64,000 bases of DNA from Duganella sp. SG902 (GTDB lineage Bacteria > Pseudomonadota > Gammaproteobacteria > Burkholderiales > Burkholderiaceae_D). Location of the stretch: NCBI RefSeq assembly GCF_013376005.1, contig NZ_JABMJK010000005.1:248001-312000 (forward strand). The letters are read 5' to 3'. This document shows, piece after piece, positions 9,743 to 21,306 of the stretch. A model generated the notes under the pieces. That model was not told the origin of the DNA and made no database searches. It worked only from the letters and a program-made list of their open reading frames with translations. Positions within the stretch are counted from its first letter, which is position 1. Each line of letters begins with the position of its first letter. Position numbers and translations under genes: made by a program.

Positions 9743-10714
9743 TTAGCGGCTGGAGGCTGGCGGGGTGGGCGGATTGGCCACCCTGCTCTGGGTGACCGAG
9801 TTCATTTTTTCCAGATGCATGCGCAGCCACTTGTGGGCCGGGCTGCGCGCGTCGCGCTCGTGCCACAGCATGTCCAGGTGGACCGCCGGCAGCTGGAATG
9901 GCAATTCCTTGTGGATCAGCGCGTCGGTCATGCCGGTCGCCGCGATCAGGTGGCGCGGCAGCACGGTGATCAGGTCCGAGTTGGCCACCACACGGCCGGC
10001 GGTGAAGAACTGGTTCACCGTCAGCAAGATGCGGCGTTCGCGCTGCAACTGGGCCAGCGCCTCGTCCACCAGGCCGTGCGCGCGGCCCGAAAAACTCACC
10101 AGCAAGTGATTCGCGGCGCAATAGTTATCCAAGGTCAGCTCTTCCTTGGACAGCGGATGATCGCGCCGCATCACGCACACATATTTCCCCGAATACAGGC
10201 GCTCGTGACGGATCGGCGAACCGGTCTCGTACGACAGCTGCGCCGCCACGCCGGGGAAGAAACCCACCGCCAGGTCGATATCGCCGCGCAGCAGCATGGG
10301 GCGCGGTTCGCGCGTGGTCAGCGGCACCATGCGCACGTTGACGCCCGGCGCCTCGCTCTCGATCGAGCGCATCAGCGACGGCAGCCACATGGCGGCGGTG
10401 GCGTCCGCCATCGCCATCCGGAAGGTGGCGTGGGCGGCCGAGACGTCAAACGTCTCCGGCGCCACCGCCGCCTCCAGGCTGGCCAGCGCGCTGCGCACCG
10501 ACGGCCACAGCGATTCCGCGCGCGGGGTCGGCTTGACGCCGTAGGCGGTGCGGATCAGCAATTCGTCGCCCAGACTCTCGCGCAGGCGCTTGATGGCGTT
10601 GGAAACGGCAGGCTGCGTCATGGCCAGGTGGCCGGCGGCGCGTGTCAGATTTTGCTCTGTCATCACGGCGTCGAAAACGCGCAGCAAGTTCAGGTCCAGC
10701 GTCAGGAAGCTCAT
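9743..10714 (-). CDS. LysR family transcriptional regulator
   Basis: A 323-residue DNA-binding regulator. The N-terminal helix-turn-helix is clear (DLNLLRVFDAVMTEQNLTRA then MTQPAVSNAIKRLRE), followed by a LysR substrate-binding domain (about 95-300) of the NodD/PcpR-like type. No target operon is adjacent. The divergent neighbour is a small membrane protein, and the 141-base gap between them could be its target. The effector is unknown. The last ~20 residues are a loose Ser/Pro tail next to the repeat. Confidence 0.9.
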   Translation of the reverse strand: MSFLTLDLNLLRVFDAVMTEQNLTRAAGHLAMTQPAVSNAIKRLRESLGDELLIRTAYGVKPTPRAESLWPSVRSALASLEAAVAPETFDVSAAHATFRMAMADATAAMWLPSLMRSIESEAPGVNVRMVPLTTREPRPMLLRGDIDLAVGFFPGVAAQLSYETGSPIRHERLYSGKYVCVMRRDHPLSKEELTLDNYCAANHLLVSFSGRAHGLVDEALAQLQRERRILLTVNQFFTAGRVVANSDLITVLPRHLIAATGMTDALIHKELPFQLPAVHLDMLWHERDARSPAHKWLRMHLEKMNSVTQSRVANPPTPPASSR

Positions 10715-10795
10715 AGCGGCTCAGGGTGAGGTGTTGGAGAAATAACGATAGCACAGTCCATTCACCAAACGCATAATTGTTATGGAGAAAGAGAA

Positions 10796-10825
10796 TTGGC
10801 AACTTATGTTGCGGCGCACTATAGT
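10796..10825 (+). promoter_or_regulatory. Sigma-70 type promoter for the small membrane protein gene
   Basis: TTGGCA at 10796-10801 and TATAGT at 10820-10825 are separated by 18 bases, close to the sigma-70 consensus. Transcription would start near 10832, about 24 bases before the ATG at 10856. Confidence 0.5.
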
Positions 10826-10855
10826 TACGTCAGATTCTAAGGCTACAGCTACACC

Positions 10856-11137
10856 ATGTCCACCTCGATTTCTCTGATGCAAGATTTTTCATTGTTCGCT
10901 GCGATTAAGCTGGCGCTGGTTATCGCTGCGGGCGGCGGTTTGCTGGTGCTGTTCCAGCCGTTGCTGCGCGGCGTCGCGCGCGCCGCCGTGCTTGTCGTTA
11001 AGCCAAAGTTGAGCAAAGAGGAACGTTTGCAGCGCCGCCAGATGCGCGACGCCATGCTGCTTAAGCGCATGCTAAACCGCAGCGATTGCGACCCGAGCCA
11101 CGCCGCCGAACTGCGCGCCATGGCTTCGCGTGCCTAA
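10856..11137 (+). CDS. Small hypothetical protein with one membrane segment
   Basis: I do not recognise this 93-residue protein. It has one strong hydrophobic stretch (about residues 14-34) followed by a very basic Arg/Lys-rich half (KPKLSKEERLQRRQMRDAML). It is probably an inner-membrane protein with a cytoplasmic basic tail. It is divergent from the LysR gene, with a plausible promoter at 10796-10825. Codon use matches the surroundings. Confidence 0.6.
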   Translation: MSTSISLMQDFSLFAAIKLALVIAAGGGLLVLFQPLLRGVARAAVLVVKPKLSKEERLQRRQMRDAMLLKRMLNRSDCDPSHAAELRAMASRA

Positions 11138-11172
11138 GAATTAAGCGCGGTAATCGCTACCGCGCTGCAGCA

Positions 11173-11757
11173 TCACTTCTCACCGAGCAAGGCCGGCTTC
11201 AAGGAACTGTCGACCGGCTTATCACCCAGCCAAATACGCAGCACGGCGTTGTAGAACGCCTGGTCCGGCATCAACTCCCCCAGTTTTTTACCATTCAGAT
11301 AGCACTGCGTGCCCTCGTTCGGGGTCCAGTCCAGCGACAGCTGGTCGCCTTTTTTCAGCGCCGGGGTCTGGGCGAACACTTCGCCAAACTTGGTGATTTG
11401 CGGCAGGATCTTGCTGCGCTCTTCCTTGCTGGTGTTGGCGTTGAGGCCCTCCAGGAAGGCTTTGCCGAAATCGTCCGAGCTGACCTCGCGCAGCATGGTG
11501 ATGGCGACGCGGCGCGGGCCGGGCGCCGCCAACACGTCCGGCACGGTGGTTTTCTTGTCGGTCAGGTACAGACCGGCGGCGTAGACCTTGAAGATGACCT
11601 TGGTGCGCACGCCGGCGCCGTTCAGCTTGAGCTGCTGGCCGGCCAGGGTGATGCTGTCGTCGAATTTGACGCCGGCCACCTCAACGGCGGCGAAGGCCGG
11701 CATGGCGGCCAGCAGGGCGGCGGCCACCAGGGTACGCAGGGTAGTTCTACGGTTCAT
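11173..11757 (-). CDS. Exported chalcone-isomerase-like protein
   Basis: 194 residues starting with a Sec signal peptide (MNRRTTLRTLVAAALLAAMPAFA), so the product is periplasmic. The rest matches the bacterial chalcone isomerase-like fold: VAGVKFDD near the mature N-terminus, FKVYAAGLYL, and a C-terminal LNGKKLGELMPDQAFYNAVL segment. Bacterial members have no proven flavonoid activity and may bind fatty acids or other lipids, so the role is open. It is monocistronic on the minus strand. Confidence 0.85.
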   Translation of the reverse strand: MNRRTTLRTLVAAALLAAMPAFAAVEVAGVKFDDSITLAGQQLKLNGAGVRTKVIFKVYAAGLYLTDKKTTVPDVLAAPGPRRVAITMLREVSSDDFGKAFLEGLNANTSKEERSKILPQITKFGEVFAQTPALKKGDQLSLDWTPNEGTQCYLNGKKLGELMPDQAFYNAVLRIWLGDKPVDSSLKPALLGEK

Positions 11758-11855
11758 GAATGTCTCCGGGTTAGAAGTCGTTCGACTATACCACCGTGGA
11801 GACGCGGCGGCGCAGTTGGCCGCACGGTCATGCTTTTTTGCGTCTTTTTGGCTCC

Positions 11856-12650
<795 letters not shown>

Positions 12651-12701
12651 TTATGCCTCAAAAAACCGGAATGCCCGCATTTGGCGCTGTTTTACCGGCA
12701 A

Positions 12702-13349
12702 TTAGCCTTGGTATTTTAGTAAATAGAAAAACACCATGCCGGCTTTGTCGGACCGTACGATCTCCCAGTCTACCAGCCATTCCGGGATTTCGCCGGCGGC
12801 GAATTCCAGCGCCATGCCGGATTCCGCATACACCAGCCCGCCCGCCTTCAGCAATTTGCTGCACAGCGGCAGGGTACGCTCCAGCAAGCCCTGCTGATAC
12901 GGCGGATCGAGGAAGATCAGGTCGAATTTCTGGCCGCGCGCCATCGCCGATTGCGCCGTAGCCACGGCGTCGCCGCGCGTGATGGTGATGTTGTCGGCTT
13001 TCAGCTTGGCCTTGATGTCCTCCAGCTGGCGCACCACCTGGGTGTTGCTGTCGACCATCATCACCGACTGCGCGCCACGGCTGGCCGCCTCGAAACCGAG
13101 CGCGCCGCTGCCGGCGAACAGGTCCAGCACCTGCGCGTCGGCCCAGTAGGCGTCGCGCTGGTGGTTGATCCAGTTGAACACGGTCTCGCGCACCCGGTCC
13201 GGGGTCGGACGCAGGCCCAGCGCGCTCAGCACCGGCAGCGGCGTGCGCTTCCACTGGCCGCCGATGATCCGCACCTGGTTGGCGTGCTGCGGACCGTGGA
13301 CCGGGACTTTGGCTGGCTTGGCTGGCTTGCGGGAAGGCTTGATGGGCAT
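12702..13349 (-). CDS. rsmD: 16S rRNA (guanine(966)-N(2))-methyltransferase
   Basis: Methylates G966 of 16S rRNA in the 30S subunit using SAM. The 215-residue protein has RIIGGQWKRTPL near its start, the SAM-binding FAGSGALGFEAASRGA, and the catalytic DPPY loop. The first ~20 residues are Lys/Pro-rich and may be disordered. It is the first gene of the rsmD-coaD-yfhL set. Confidence 0.95.
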   Translation of the reverse strand: MPIKPSRKPAKPAKVPVHGPQHANQVRIIGGQWKRTPLPVLSALGLRPTPDRVRETVFNWINHQRDAYWADAQVLDLFAGSGALGFEAASRGAQSVMMVDSNTQVVRQLEDIKAKLKADNITITRGDAVATAQSAMARGQKFDLIFLDPPYQQGLLERTLPLCSKLLKAGGLVYAESGMALEFAAGEIPEWLVDWEIVRSDKAGMVFFYLLKYQG

Positions 13350-13401
13350 GTGGCTGTGTTCTAAGTCATTGATTCAACAGGCCATCATACCACAGCGGCG
13401 G

Positions 13402-14298
13402 TCAGCGCTGGTCCGCCGCCAGCTGCTTGAAGTCGTCGATCCAGCCCTGCATGCGCTTCTGCGCGTGGGCCTTCTGGGCCGGCGTGGCGACCCGGATCAC
13501 GGTCAGGATCAGCTGGATATTGGCGGCCTCGGCCGCATCGAAAAACTCCTTGCGCTCGGAATTCTCCAGCCGGTCGAAACCGTCCTTGATGAGGGTGTGA
13601 ATCAGCGCCATGGTGGCTTCCTTGCCCAGTTTTTCCTGCTGCACCTTGCGCGCCACCGTCAGGATGGCCTTCTGGCGGCGCTGGCGTTCCTCCAGCCAGA
13701 TTTCATTGTCGAGCGGGCGGGCGTCGGACGCCTTGCGGATCTGCGCCTCCTGCTCGGCGGTGAAATTGCCGAACCACAGCTCGAACTGCTCCATCGATTT
13801 CTGATAGCGGAACTTTTGCTGCGCTTCCTTGTCGCTTTTCATATTCTTCTTGCGGAACTCGGCGTTGTTGGCGGCGAACTTGCGCTCCAGCGTGGCGATC
13901 TGGTCCGGCTGCAGCGAGCGCGCCAGGTCGGCCAGCTCCGGCAGCGCCTTGAACAGCAGCAGCTGGGTGCGGTTCTTGATTTCATCGTAGTCGTTTTGCA
14001 GGTCGGCCTGGGTGGGGCCGGCGGCCAGCTGGCGCTGAGCCGTCTGCAGGATCTGCACGTAGTCATGCAACTGGGTCTTGCGGTGCCAGTGGAACAGCTC
14101 GTCGATGTCCTTCTTGACCCAGCCCTTCTGCTCGCTGTTGAGATCGACATAGCCGTCGATCCACCAATACAGCAACGTGTCGCCGTGGTTGTAGGCCAGC
14201 CGCAGCGAACTGCAGGCGGTCAGCACGGCCATGAGCGCGATCAAGCACAGACAGTACAGCGTCCGGCGGCCGGCGGGGGGCATGTTAGACTTTTGCAT
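13402..14298 (-). CDS. DUF6279-like lipoprotein
   Basis: An envelope lipoprotein of 298 residues with signal peptide and lipobox LTAC followed by SSLRLAYNHGDTLLYWWIDG, a conserved N-terminal signature of this family. The rest is helical and highly charged. Its function is unknown. The frame is open back to 14424 inside glmU. I chose the ATG at 14298 because it gives a proper short signal peptide and leaves glmU intact. An ATG at 14283 is also possible. It is divergent from glmU with only 27 bases between starts. Confidence 0.75.
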   Translation of the reverse strand: MQKSNMPPAGRRTLYCLCLIALMAVLTACSSLRLAYNHGDTLLYWWIDGYVDLNSEQKGWVKKDIDELFHWHRKTQLHDYVQILQTAQRQLAAGPTQADLQNDYDEIKNRTQLLLFKALPELADLARSLQPDQIATLERKFAANNAEFRKKNMKSDKEAQQKFRYQKSMEQFELWFGNFTAEQEAQIRKASDARPLDNEIWLEERQRRQKAILTVARKVQQEKLGKEATMALIHTLIKDGFDRLENSERKEFFDAAEAANIQLILTVIRVATPAQKAHAQKRMQGWIDDFKQLAADQR

Positions 14299-14325
14299 TT
14301 CAACACTCACTGATTTGGCACCTCT

Positions 14326-15690
14326 ATGAACGTCGTTATCCTCGCCGCCGGCATGGGCAAGCGCATGCAATCCGCGCTGCCGAAAGTTCTGCACCCTTTG
14401 GCGGGCAAGCCGCTGCTGCAACACGTGCTGGACACGGCGCGCAGCCTGTCCGCCAGCCGATTATGCGTGATTTACGGCCACGGCGCCGAGGCGGTGCAGG
14501 CGCTGCTCGCCAAACAGCCGGAAGCGGTCGCCACCGCGCTGCAGGCCCAGCAGCTGGGCACCGGCCACGCCGTCATGCAGGGGCTGCCGGAACTGGACGA
14601 CAACGTCCCCACCCTGATCCTCTACGGCGACGTGCCGCTGACCGCCGCCGCCTCGCTGCGGGCGCTGATCGAGGCCGCCGGCAACGACAAGCTGGGCATT
14701 CTCACGGTCGAACAAGACGATCCTACCGGTTTGGGCAGGATTGTTCGTGAGAACGGCCACATAGTGCGCATCGTCGAACAAAAAGACGCCACCGAGGCCG
14801 AGCGCGCCATCAAGGAAATCAACAGCGGCATCATGGTGGCGCCGACCACGCGCCTGAAACAATGGCTGGGCGCCATCAAGAACGAGAATGCCCAGGGCGA
14901 GTACTACCTGACCGACATCGTCGCGCTGGCCGTGGCCGATGGCGTGCCGGTGGTGTCGGCCCAGCCGTCGGCGCAGTGGGAGGTGGCCGGCGTCAACAGC
15001 AAGGTCCAGTTGGCCGAGCTGGAGCGCATCCACCAGCGCAACATCGCCAACCACCTGCTGGAACAAGGCGTCACGCTGCTGGACCCGGCTCGCATCGACG
15101 TCCGAGGCGAGCTGATCTGCGGCCGCGACGTGACCATCGACGTCGGCTGCGTGTTTGAGGGCAAGGTCGAGCTGGCCGATGGCGTGCACATCGGCGCTCA
15201 CAACGTGATCGTCAACGCCCGCATCCTGGGCGGCGCGCAGATCAAGCCGTTCTGCCATATCGAGGAAGCCGTGGTGGGCGAGGTTTCCCTCATCGGCCCG
15301 TATGCGCGCCTGCGCCCGGGCACGGTGCTGGCCGAGGATGTGCATGTGGGTAACTTCGTCGAGATCAAGAACGGCCAGGTGGCCGCGCACAGCAAGGCCA
15401 ACCACCTGGCCTACATAGGCGACGCCACCATCGGCTCGCGCGTCAACGTTGGCGCCGGCGTCATCACCTGCAACTACGACGGCGCCAACAAATTCCGCAC
15501 CGTGATCGAGGACGACGCCTTCATCGGCAGCGACAGCCAGCTGGTGGCGCCAGTCACGGTCGGCAAGGGCGCGACGCTGGGCGCCGGCACCACGCTGACC
15601 AAGGACGCGCCGGCCGGCAAGCTGACGGTATCGCGTCCGCGCCAGGTCACCATCGACAACTGGACGCGCCCGGTCAAAGTCAAAAAGTAA
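14326..15690 (+). CDS. glmU: Bifunctional GlmU: glucosamine-1-phosphate acetyltransferase / GlcNAc-1-P uridyltransferase
   Basis: Makes UDP-N-acetylglucosamine for peptidoglycan and LPS. 454 residues, the usual length. The N-terminal uridyltransferase has the [19 protein letters not shown] motif. The C-terminal left-handed beta-helix acetyltransferase begins near residue 250 and contains [11 protein letters not shown]. It forms the UDP-GlcNAc pair with glmS, which lies 1 kb downstream, but a regulator and the repeat array separate them. A strong terminator follows directly. Confidence 0.97.
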   Translation: MNVVILAAGMGKRMQSALPKVLHPLAGKPLLQHVLDTARSLSASRLCVIYGHGAEAVQALLAKQPEAVATALQAQQLGTGHAVMQGLPELDDNVPTLILYGDVPLTAAASLRALIEAAGNDKLGILTVEQDDPTGLGRIVRENGHIVRIVEQKDATEAERAIKEINSGIMVAPTTRLKQWLGAIKNENAQGEYYLTDIVALAVADGVPVVSAQPSAQWEVAGVNSKVQLAELERIHQRNIANHLLEQGVTLLDPARIDVRGELICGRDVTIDVGCVFEGKVELADGVHIGAHNVIVNARILGGAQIKPFCHIEEAVVGEVSLIGPYARLRPGTVLAEDVHVGNFVEIKNGQVAAHSKANHLAYIGDATIGSRVNVGAGVITCNYDGANKFRTVIEDDAFIGSDSQLVAPVTVGKGATLGAGTTLTKDAPAGKLTVSRPRQVTIDNWTRPVKVKK

Positions 15691-15710
15691 GCGAATTCAG
15701 CTGAACCAGA

Positions 15711-15737
15711 ATGACGCCTGCGGGCGTCATTTTTTTT
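15711..15737 (+). terminator. Rho-independent terminator of glmU
   Basis: Perfect stem ATGACGCC (15711-15718) / GGCGTCAT (15723-15730) with a TGCG loop, then seven T. The last T is also the first base of the first repeat of the TGTGGATAA array. Confidence 0.9.
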
Positions 15738-16106
15738 GTGGATAAACTTGTGTGTAAGCCCTGTGCAAAGCCGGGAAAACAGGTGGATAAATAAAAAATA
15801 CAGCTGTGAAGTATTTGGTTTGCCGTCATCGCTCACGTTTTTAGCAAATGTGCATAACTTTGTGGGTAAGTGCGGGAATAAGCGCTGGATAAGCTTGAAT
15901 AACCGGCGGATAACTATTTCTGAGCCTCAATTCTTGTGCATAAGCTTGTGGAATATCAGGGGGTAAGGGTGGGATAAGTTGTTCAGGTCGAAATCGCCAG
16001 TAGAGGCGCAACAAGCTTGTGGAAAAACCTGTGACTAAGCCTGTGCACACTGCCGGGATAAGCAGGTGCATAAGCCTGGGATAAGGGCCGAATAAGTCGG
16101 TATAAC
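15737..16106. repeat. Array of about 20 same-direction DnaA-box-like repeats (TGTGGATAA family)
   Basis: An exact TGTGGATAA (reverse complement of the DnaA box TTATCCACA) at 15737-15745 is followed by variants in the same direction: 15749 TGTGTGTAA, 15782 GGTGGATAA, 15849 TGTGCATAA, 15861 TGTGGGTAA, 15884 GCTGGATAA, 15905 GGCGGATAA, 15935 TGTGCATAA, 15947 TGTGGAATA, 15970 TGGGATAAG, 16018 TGTGGAAAA, 16030 TGTGACTAA, 16065 GGTGCATAA and 16077 TGGGATAAG. Weaker ones are at 15762, 15874, 15894, 15958, 16042, 16054, 16088 and 16098. The region lies between two convergent genes, so it is not a promoter, and no gene is visible in it. Binding by DnaA is inferred from sequence only. Confidence 0.75.
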
Positions 16107-16559
16107 TCAGACAGCTATACGCGTCTCGAACTTGCTGCGGAAGGTGGAGAAGTAAGCCTTCACATTGCGCACATTGGCGTGGCTGGTGAACACCCGGTGC
16201 GCCAGCGCGTGATAGGCCGGCATGTCGGCCACCTGCACCACCAGCACAAAATCCGGCCCCGGGGCCACGCGATAGCACTGCAGCACGGCCGCCTCGCCGG
16301 CCACCAGCGCCTCAAACTCGGCCATGCGCTCGGCGGCTTGGATATCTAAAGAGATTTCCACAAGCGCCGTCAGGCTGGGGCCGACTTTTTCCGGCGCCAC
16401 GATGGCCACTTGCCGCTGGATCACCCCGGTTTCGCGCAGATGTTTGACGCGGCGCAGGCAAGTTGGCGGCGAAACGTGCACGGCCGCCGCCAATTCGGCG
16501 TTGGTTTGAGACGCGTCAACTTGCAGCGCGTTGAGAATGCGACGATCTATTTCATCCAT
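16107..16559 (-). CDS. Lrp/AsnC family transcriptional regulator
   Basis: A 150-residue regulator with an N-terminal winged helix ([20 protein letters not shown], then [13 protein letters not shown]) and a C-terminal AsnC/RAM domain. It is divergent from glmS with a 131-base gap. No amino-acid gene is adjacent, so its target and ligand are unknown. It may only regulate itself. Its 3' end borders the DnaA-box-like array. Confidence 0.88.
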   Translation of the reverse strand: MDEIDRRILNALQVDASQTNAELAAAVHVSPPTCLRRVKHLRETGVIQRQVAIVAPEKVGPSLTALVEISLDIQAAERMAEFEALVAGEAAVLQCYRVAPGPDFVLVVQVADMPAYHALAHRVFTSHANVRNVKAYFSTFRSKFETRIAV

Positions 16560-16690
16560 GTCGTATTTTCGAAATAAAATTTCATGATGTGGTGGTAATG
16601 AAATTTTATGCCAAATTAGTGCTAACTAAGAAAGCATATTTCATCAGCCCTGCTCTACGATGGCTTCCTGACTTAACTGAGAGGTTTCCC

Positions 16691-18520
<1,830 letters not shown>

Positions 18521-18962
18521 GCTAGGATGGGCTCGCTGACTAGCGCTAGTAAAGTTGGTCGGGCTCGAATTAAGTTGGTCGGACGTGCAGTCTTCGCCTT
18601 TTTCCCCGTTGTGGCGCCAACAGGCCGGCTCATGTACAGTGAGCCCAGCGACTGACCGGTTGGGGCCAGAAGCAGTCATTTACAAGCCGTTGGATTGGCT
18701 GACCAAGCGCGCCTTAGCGTACGATTTTTCCCCGCATTCTGTGCGCGCCCCCTCTGCACGTACCCGTGGGTGAAGCCTCGTTCTGCGTCATGCCGTAGCC
18801 CGTCACTAAAGCCACCCCATCGAGCGTGCAATTTGCAACACGTATGGCTCGGCATATCGTCGGGTTGAGCATACTGGGCACAATTCAGGTGATCGCAAGA
18901 TGTTCAGTGTGGCTTGGGCAGAACGATTGCGAGCTAAGGCAGGGTGCTTGCGGTCAATGGGG
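18521..18962. other. Gene-free stretch at the left edge of an accessory segment
   Basis: No convincing gene in 442 bases. The only structure I see is a 20-base-spaced direct repeat AAGTTGGTCGG at about 18552 and 18572. Its inverted form CCGACCAAC recurs near 20668 and ACCAACTT near 20786. The pieces could be remnants of the ends of a decayed mobile element, but no transposase or integrase is present. Composition is less GC-rich than the flanking glm genes. Confidence 0.35.
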
Positions 18963-19850
18963 TCAATACCTGAGCACTGGCCTCATTGCTGACCAGTAGG
19001 CGTTGCCTTGTGAGGCGAGCCAGGCATACGTTGGCGGCATGGCGTAACTGGAACGCGGCAAGAGGTCTGCAAACGGCGTCATGCGCCCGGCGGCAAACGG
19101 TTCAGCTTTAAACGCCTTAACCGCATTCGTGGAACAGATGCTTAAAAACAACCGGCGCGCGTAGCTGTGTTCTATGGCGGAGGCCGCATGAGGGCAGCAC
19201 CACGAGATGATTTGCATCATGTCGTCGTGCAGCTCGCGAAGACTAACCACGCAGTGCGACCAGTGGGTCTCCGTTCCCTTTAACCGGTGTTTTTTCCAAA
19301 TCGGCTCCAGATGGGCAACCGCGTTTCGCAGGCGCTGTATCTTTTGCAACTTTTCCATCAAATCCGAGACGTTGGAAGTAATGGACCAATGCTTTGGCTT
19401 GGAGTGCGGGTGAAAGGCGAACGTGTCGGTAAGAATACGTGGCTGCTCACGAGAAGTCAGCCCATTCAAGAAGCCGTTCCAGAAGCCAAAGGACAGCGAT
19501 GAAACCACAGCATCGGGCGTCGGTTGTGGGGCTCTGCGAAGGGGAGGGGTGCCGGAATACAGCTCATCCGTGATCTTGTCCTTGGTCGTACCATGAAGGG
19601 AAAGTGCCCAGGTTTGGGAGTAGTCGTACCAGTTGGCATTTTTCGCGAATTTACTTGCTGCAGCATGAATCGCATTGCGCAAAGTAACTTCGTACATTCC
19701 CAGACAAGCCTGAAAAGCCGAGGAAACCGCCTGGCCCCAAAAGTACGCTCCCAGCGTCTCCTCATCGGTTTTGCATTGGAAGTGCGAGCGGTAGGGCGCT
19801 ATACGGGAAGCGCCTATTGTTGTTATAACATCTTTTGCGTTTGGCGGCAT
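18963..19850 (-). CDS. Abi-like HEPN-domain protein
   Basis: A 295-residue protein resembling the Abi-like (abortive infection) family. Two features support this: the N-terminal EVTLRNAIHAA segment, and RNAVAHLEPIW (Arg175, His180 in this numbering), which fits the RxxxxH motif of HEPN ribonucleases. If active it would cut RNA on phage infection. The frame is open to a GTG at 19988. I prefer the ATG at 19850, which gives MPPNAKDVITTI, although neither has a clear ribosome site. It sits alone in a gene-poor, lower-GC segment, consistent with an acquired defence gene. Confidence 0.6.
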   Translation of the reverse strand: MPPNAKDVITTIGASRIAPYRSHFQCKTDEETLGAYFWGQAVSSAFQACLGMYEVTLRNAIHAAASKFAKNANWYDYSQTWALSLHGTTKDKITDELYSGTPPLRRAPQPTPDAVVSSLSFGFWNGFLNGLTSREQPRILTDTFAFHPHSKPKHWSITSNVSDLMEKLQKIQRLRNAVAHLEPIWKKHRLKGTETHWSHCVVSLRELHDDMMQIISWCCPHAASAIEHSYARRLFLSICSTNAVKAFKAEPFAAGRMTPFADLLPRSSYAMPPTYAWLASQGNAYWSAMRPVLRY

Positions 19851-20240
19851 AGGGTAAAGTTTGATTGCTCTTTTTTGAGTAAGGGGGTAGAATTTATCTG
19901 TAGCCCGAAGTTGATCCCTCTCTCGCCCCTTGTACAGGGACCTAAGCCGATGACGCCACTTTGGTAACAGAACACAAAAGCCACCCACGGGTGGTTTTTG
20001 ACTTTCTAGGGCAAATTTTCGTGCCGGAACTCTTCTTCCTACCCGTTGCGTCCAAGCATTTTAGCCGGTTCCACCTAGGTTCTCCAAAGCCATTGGTAAA
20101 ATTTACTTAAAAATATATAGCCAGTAATCGTCGCTTGAGCCTCTCGGCCCGGCGTGACACCGCCGAGGCAGTGAACCGTGGGGGATGCGGATCAATGCCC
20201 TCTCCAATACCGACGCTGAGTTCAACTGAAAGTCGCTCGT
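19851..20240. other. Intergenic stretch with a short hairpin
   Basis: No gene is supported. It must contain the promoter of the Abi-like gene. The only structure is CCACC-CACG-GGTGG at 19981-19994 followed by TTTTT, a weak terminator-like hairpin reading rightwards. Nothing annotated ends there on the plus strand. Confidence 0.35.
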
Positions 20241-20621
20241 ATGTTGAAGAAGCTCTACATATTCAATATTACTATCCAGGATGCTAACCGGCGCCAAGGC
20301 TTTGGTCTTGCGGTGATGGCATACCTCGCGACGACTTATCGGCTGCCCATCACCACGATCAAGGAGGTCTTCTCAGCAAGCGGGTTTTGGCGTGCGGCCC
20401 GTCTGGCCAGTGGCGCCCCGATTGAGACTTTATCCATCAGCGAGATGGACGCGGAGCGTGAACGATGGTTTCCTCTGAAGCCCCTGACGGATCAACTGGA
20501 CGTCCTGATCTCTGATCGGTTATTCAACAAGCGCGAGTCTTGGGAAACCGCTGTAGGACGCGGGCTGCCCGACTGGCCGGCATCGACACCAGATGGCAGC
20601 CTATTCGCCAGGCGACCTTAA
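20241..20621 (+). pseudogene. Possible C-terminal remnant of a GNAT-like acetyltransferase
   Basis: A 126-residue open frame. The stretch RRQGFGLAVMAYLA resembles the acetyl-CoA loop of GNAT enzymes and ITTIKEVFSASGFWRAAR a GNAT C-terminal segment, but the N-terminal half of the fold is missing. The frame begins abruptly and has no ribosome site. It may equally be an unrelated accessory gene. It lies in the gene-poor accessory segment. Confidence 0.3.
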
Positions 20622-20928
20622 GCCCCCCCGTAAATCCGTTAGCCGCAGTTGCATGATAACTTGTTAATCACCGACCAACGTTATTTCCAACCTCACACTG
20701 AGGCGATCTGAGCGGCGTCTTCCGCCCAACTTTGCAACCAACGTGCTGCCAGTAAAAACCAACGAGTTATCAGACACCAATAGACCAACTTTATTTGCTC
20801 TGCTCATCGCGACAGACGTACCAATCGAGAATTTTATCCTCTGGTTTGGGGACCTCATCGGATTGCGTTTTTCATGGGCGAACAGCTAATCGTCGTGTAC
20901 AGAGAACATCTTGCATGCCTATCCTTAG
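20622..20928. other. Intergenic stretch downstream of the type VI module
   Basis: No gene, promoter or terminator that I can support. It contains CCGACCAAC near 20668 and ACCAACTT near 20786, the inverted counterparts of the direct repeats near 18552 and 18572. Confidence 0.3.
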
Positions 20929-21306
20929 TCAGCAAATTGCACCGTTGGTACTTTTACCTGTCGGTACATCCAAGCCGAAATAGCAAATATATCCATCACG
21001 CTTGTCCCAGACGCAGGAGAGATCGCCTCGGTCCCGTATCCTGTGATCAGGGGCGGCACCGCAAGTATTTTTGTTGTCTGGCCCAATCTGTTCGAACAAA
21101 TCCTTGGCGAGTGGGCCCTTGAACGTGAATGCCACCTTCCGGTCCGTCTTTGTCGGAGGCACTATGTCTCCAAGTTCGCCGCCATATATCAGATAGCTGC
21201 CCTTCAGCGGCTGCTGGCCAACGCCTTGCGTCTCAGGCCTGTCGGCAGCGCGGGTCAGCGCGTACAGGACTAGGGTCGCAATGATGAACACCAGACGCGT
21301 GTTCAC
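20929..21306 (-). CDS. Small exported cysteine-rich protein, candidate immunity protein for the adjacent peptidase effector
   Basis: 125 residues. The GTG start at 21306 overlaps the stop of the preceding gene by four bases (GTGA), so the two are translationally coupled. A hydrophobic signal segment (MNTRLVFIIATLVLYALTRA) directs it to the periplasm. The mature part ends in a region with four cysteines (in NTCGAAP, LSCVWD, YICYFG and GAIC) that could form two disulfides. I recognise no named family. A periplasmic protein encoded right after a cell-wall-cutting type VI effector is the expected position and location for its immunity protein. That role is inferred. Confidence 0.6.
   Translation of the reverse strand: MNTRLVFIIATLVLYALTRAADRPETQGVGQQPLKGSYLIYGGELGDIVPPTKTDRKVAFTFKGPLAKDLFEQIGPDNKNTCGAAPDHRIRDRGDLSCVWDKRDGYICYFGLDVPTGKSTNGAIC

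Noticed and set aside
8112..10121. A 669-codon minus-strand frame spanning the chemoreceptor and LysR ends
   Set aside because: It runs antisense through the chemoreceptor and the repeat. The sequence is Arg/His/Gly-rich without a domain.
15737..16106. Reading the repeat array as a CRISPR
   Set aside because: Units are about 9-10 bases and degenerate, spacing is irregular at about 10-30 bases, and there are no cas genes.
16589..16690. Upstream extension of glmS by 34 residues
   Set aside because: GlmS needs cysteine at position 2 as N-terminal nucleophile. The ATG at 16691 has its own ribosome site.
19974..19999. A strong intrinsic terminator
   Set aside because: The stem is only five or six base pairs and no plus-strand gene ends before it, so it is noted only as a weak hairpin.
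20103..20297. A 64-codon minus-strand frame in the accessory segment
   Set aside because: No ribosome site, no similarity I can recognise, and it overlaps the start of the plus-strand fragment.
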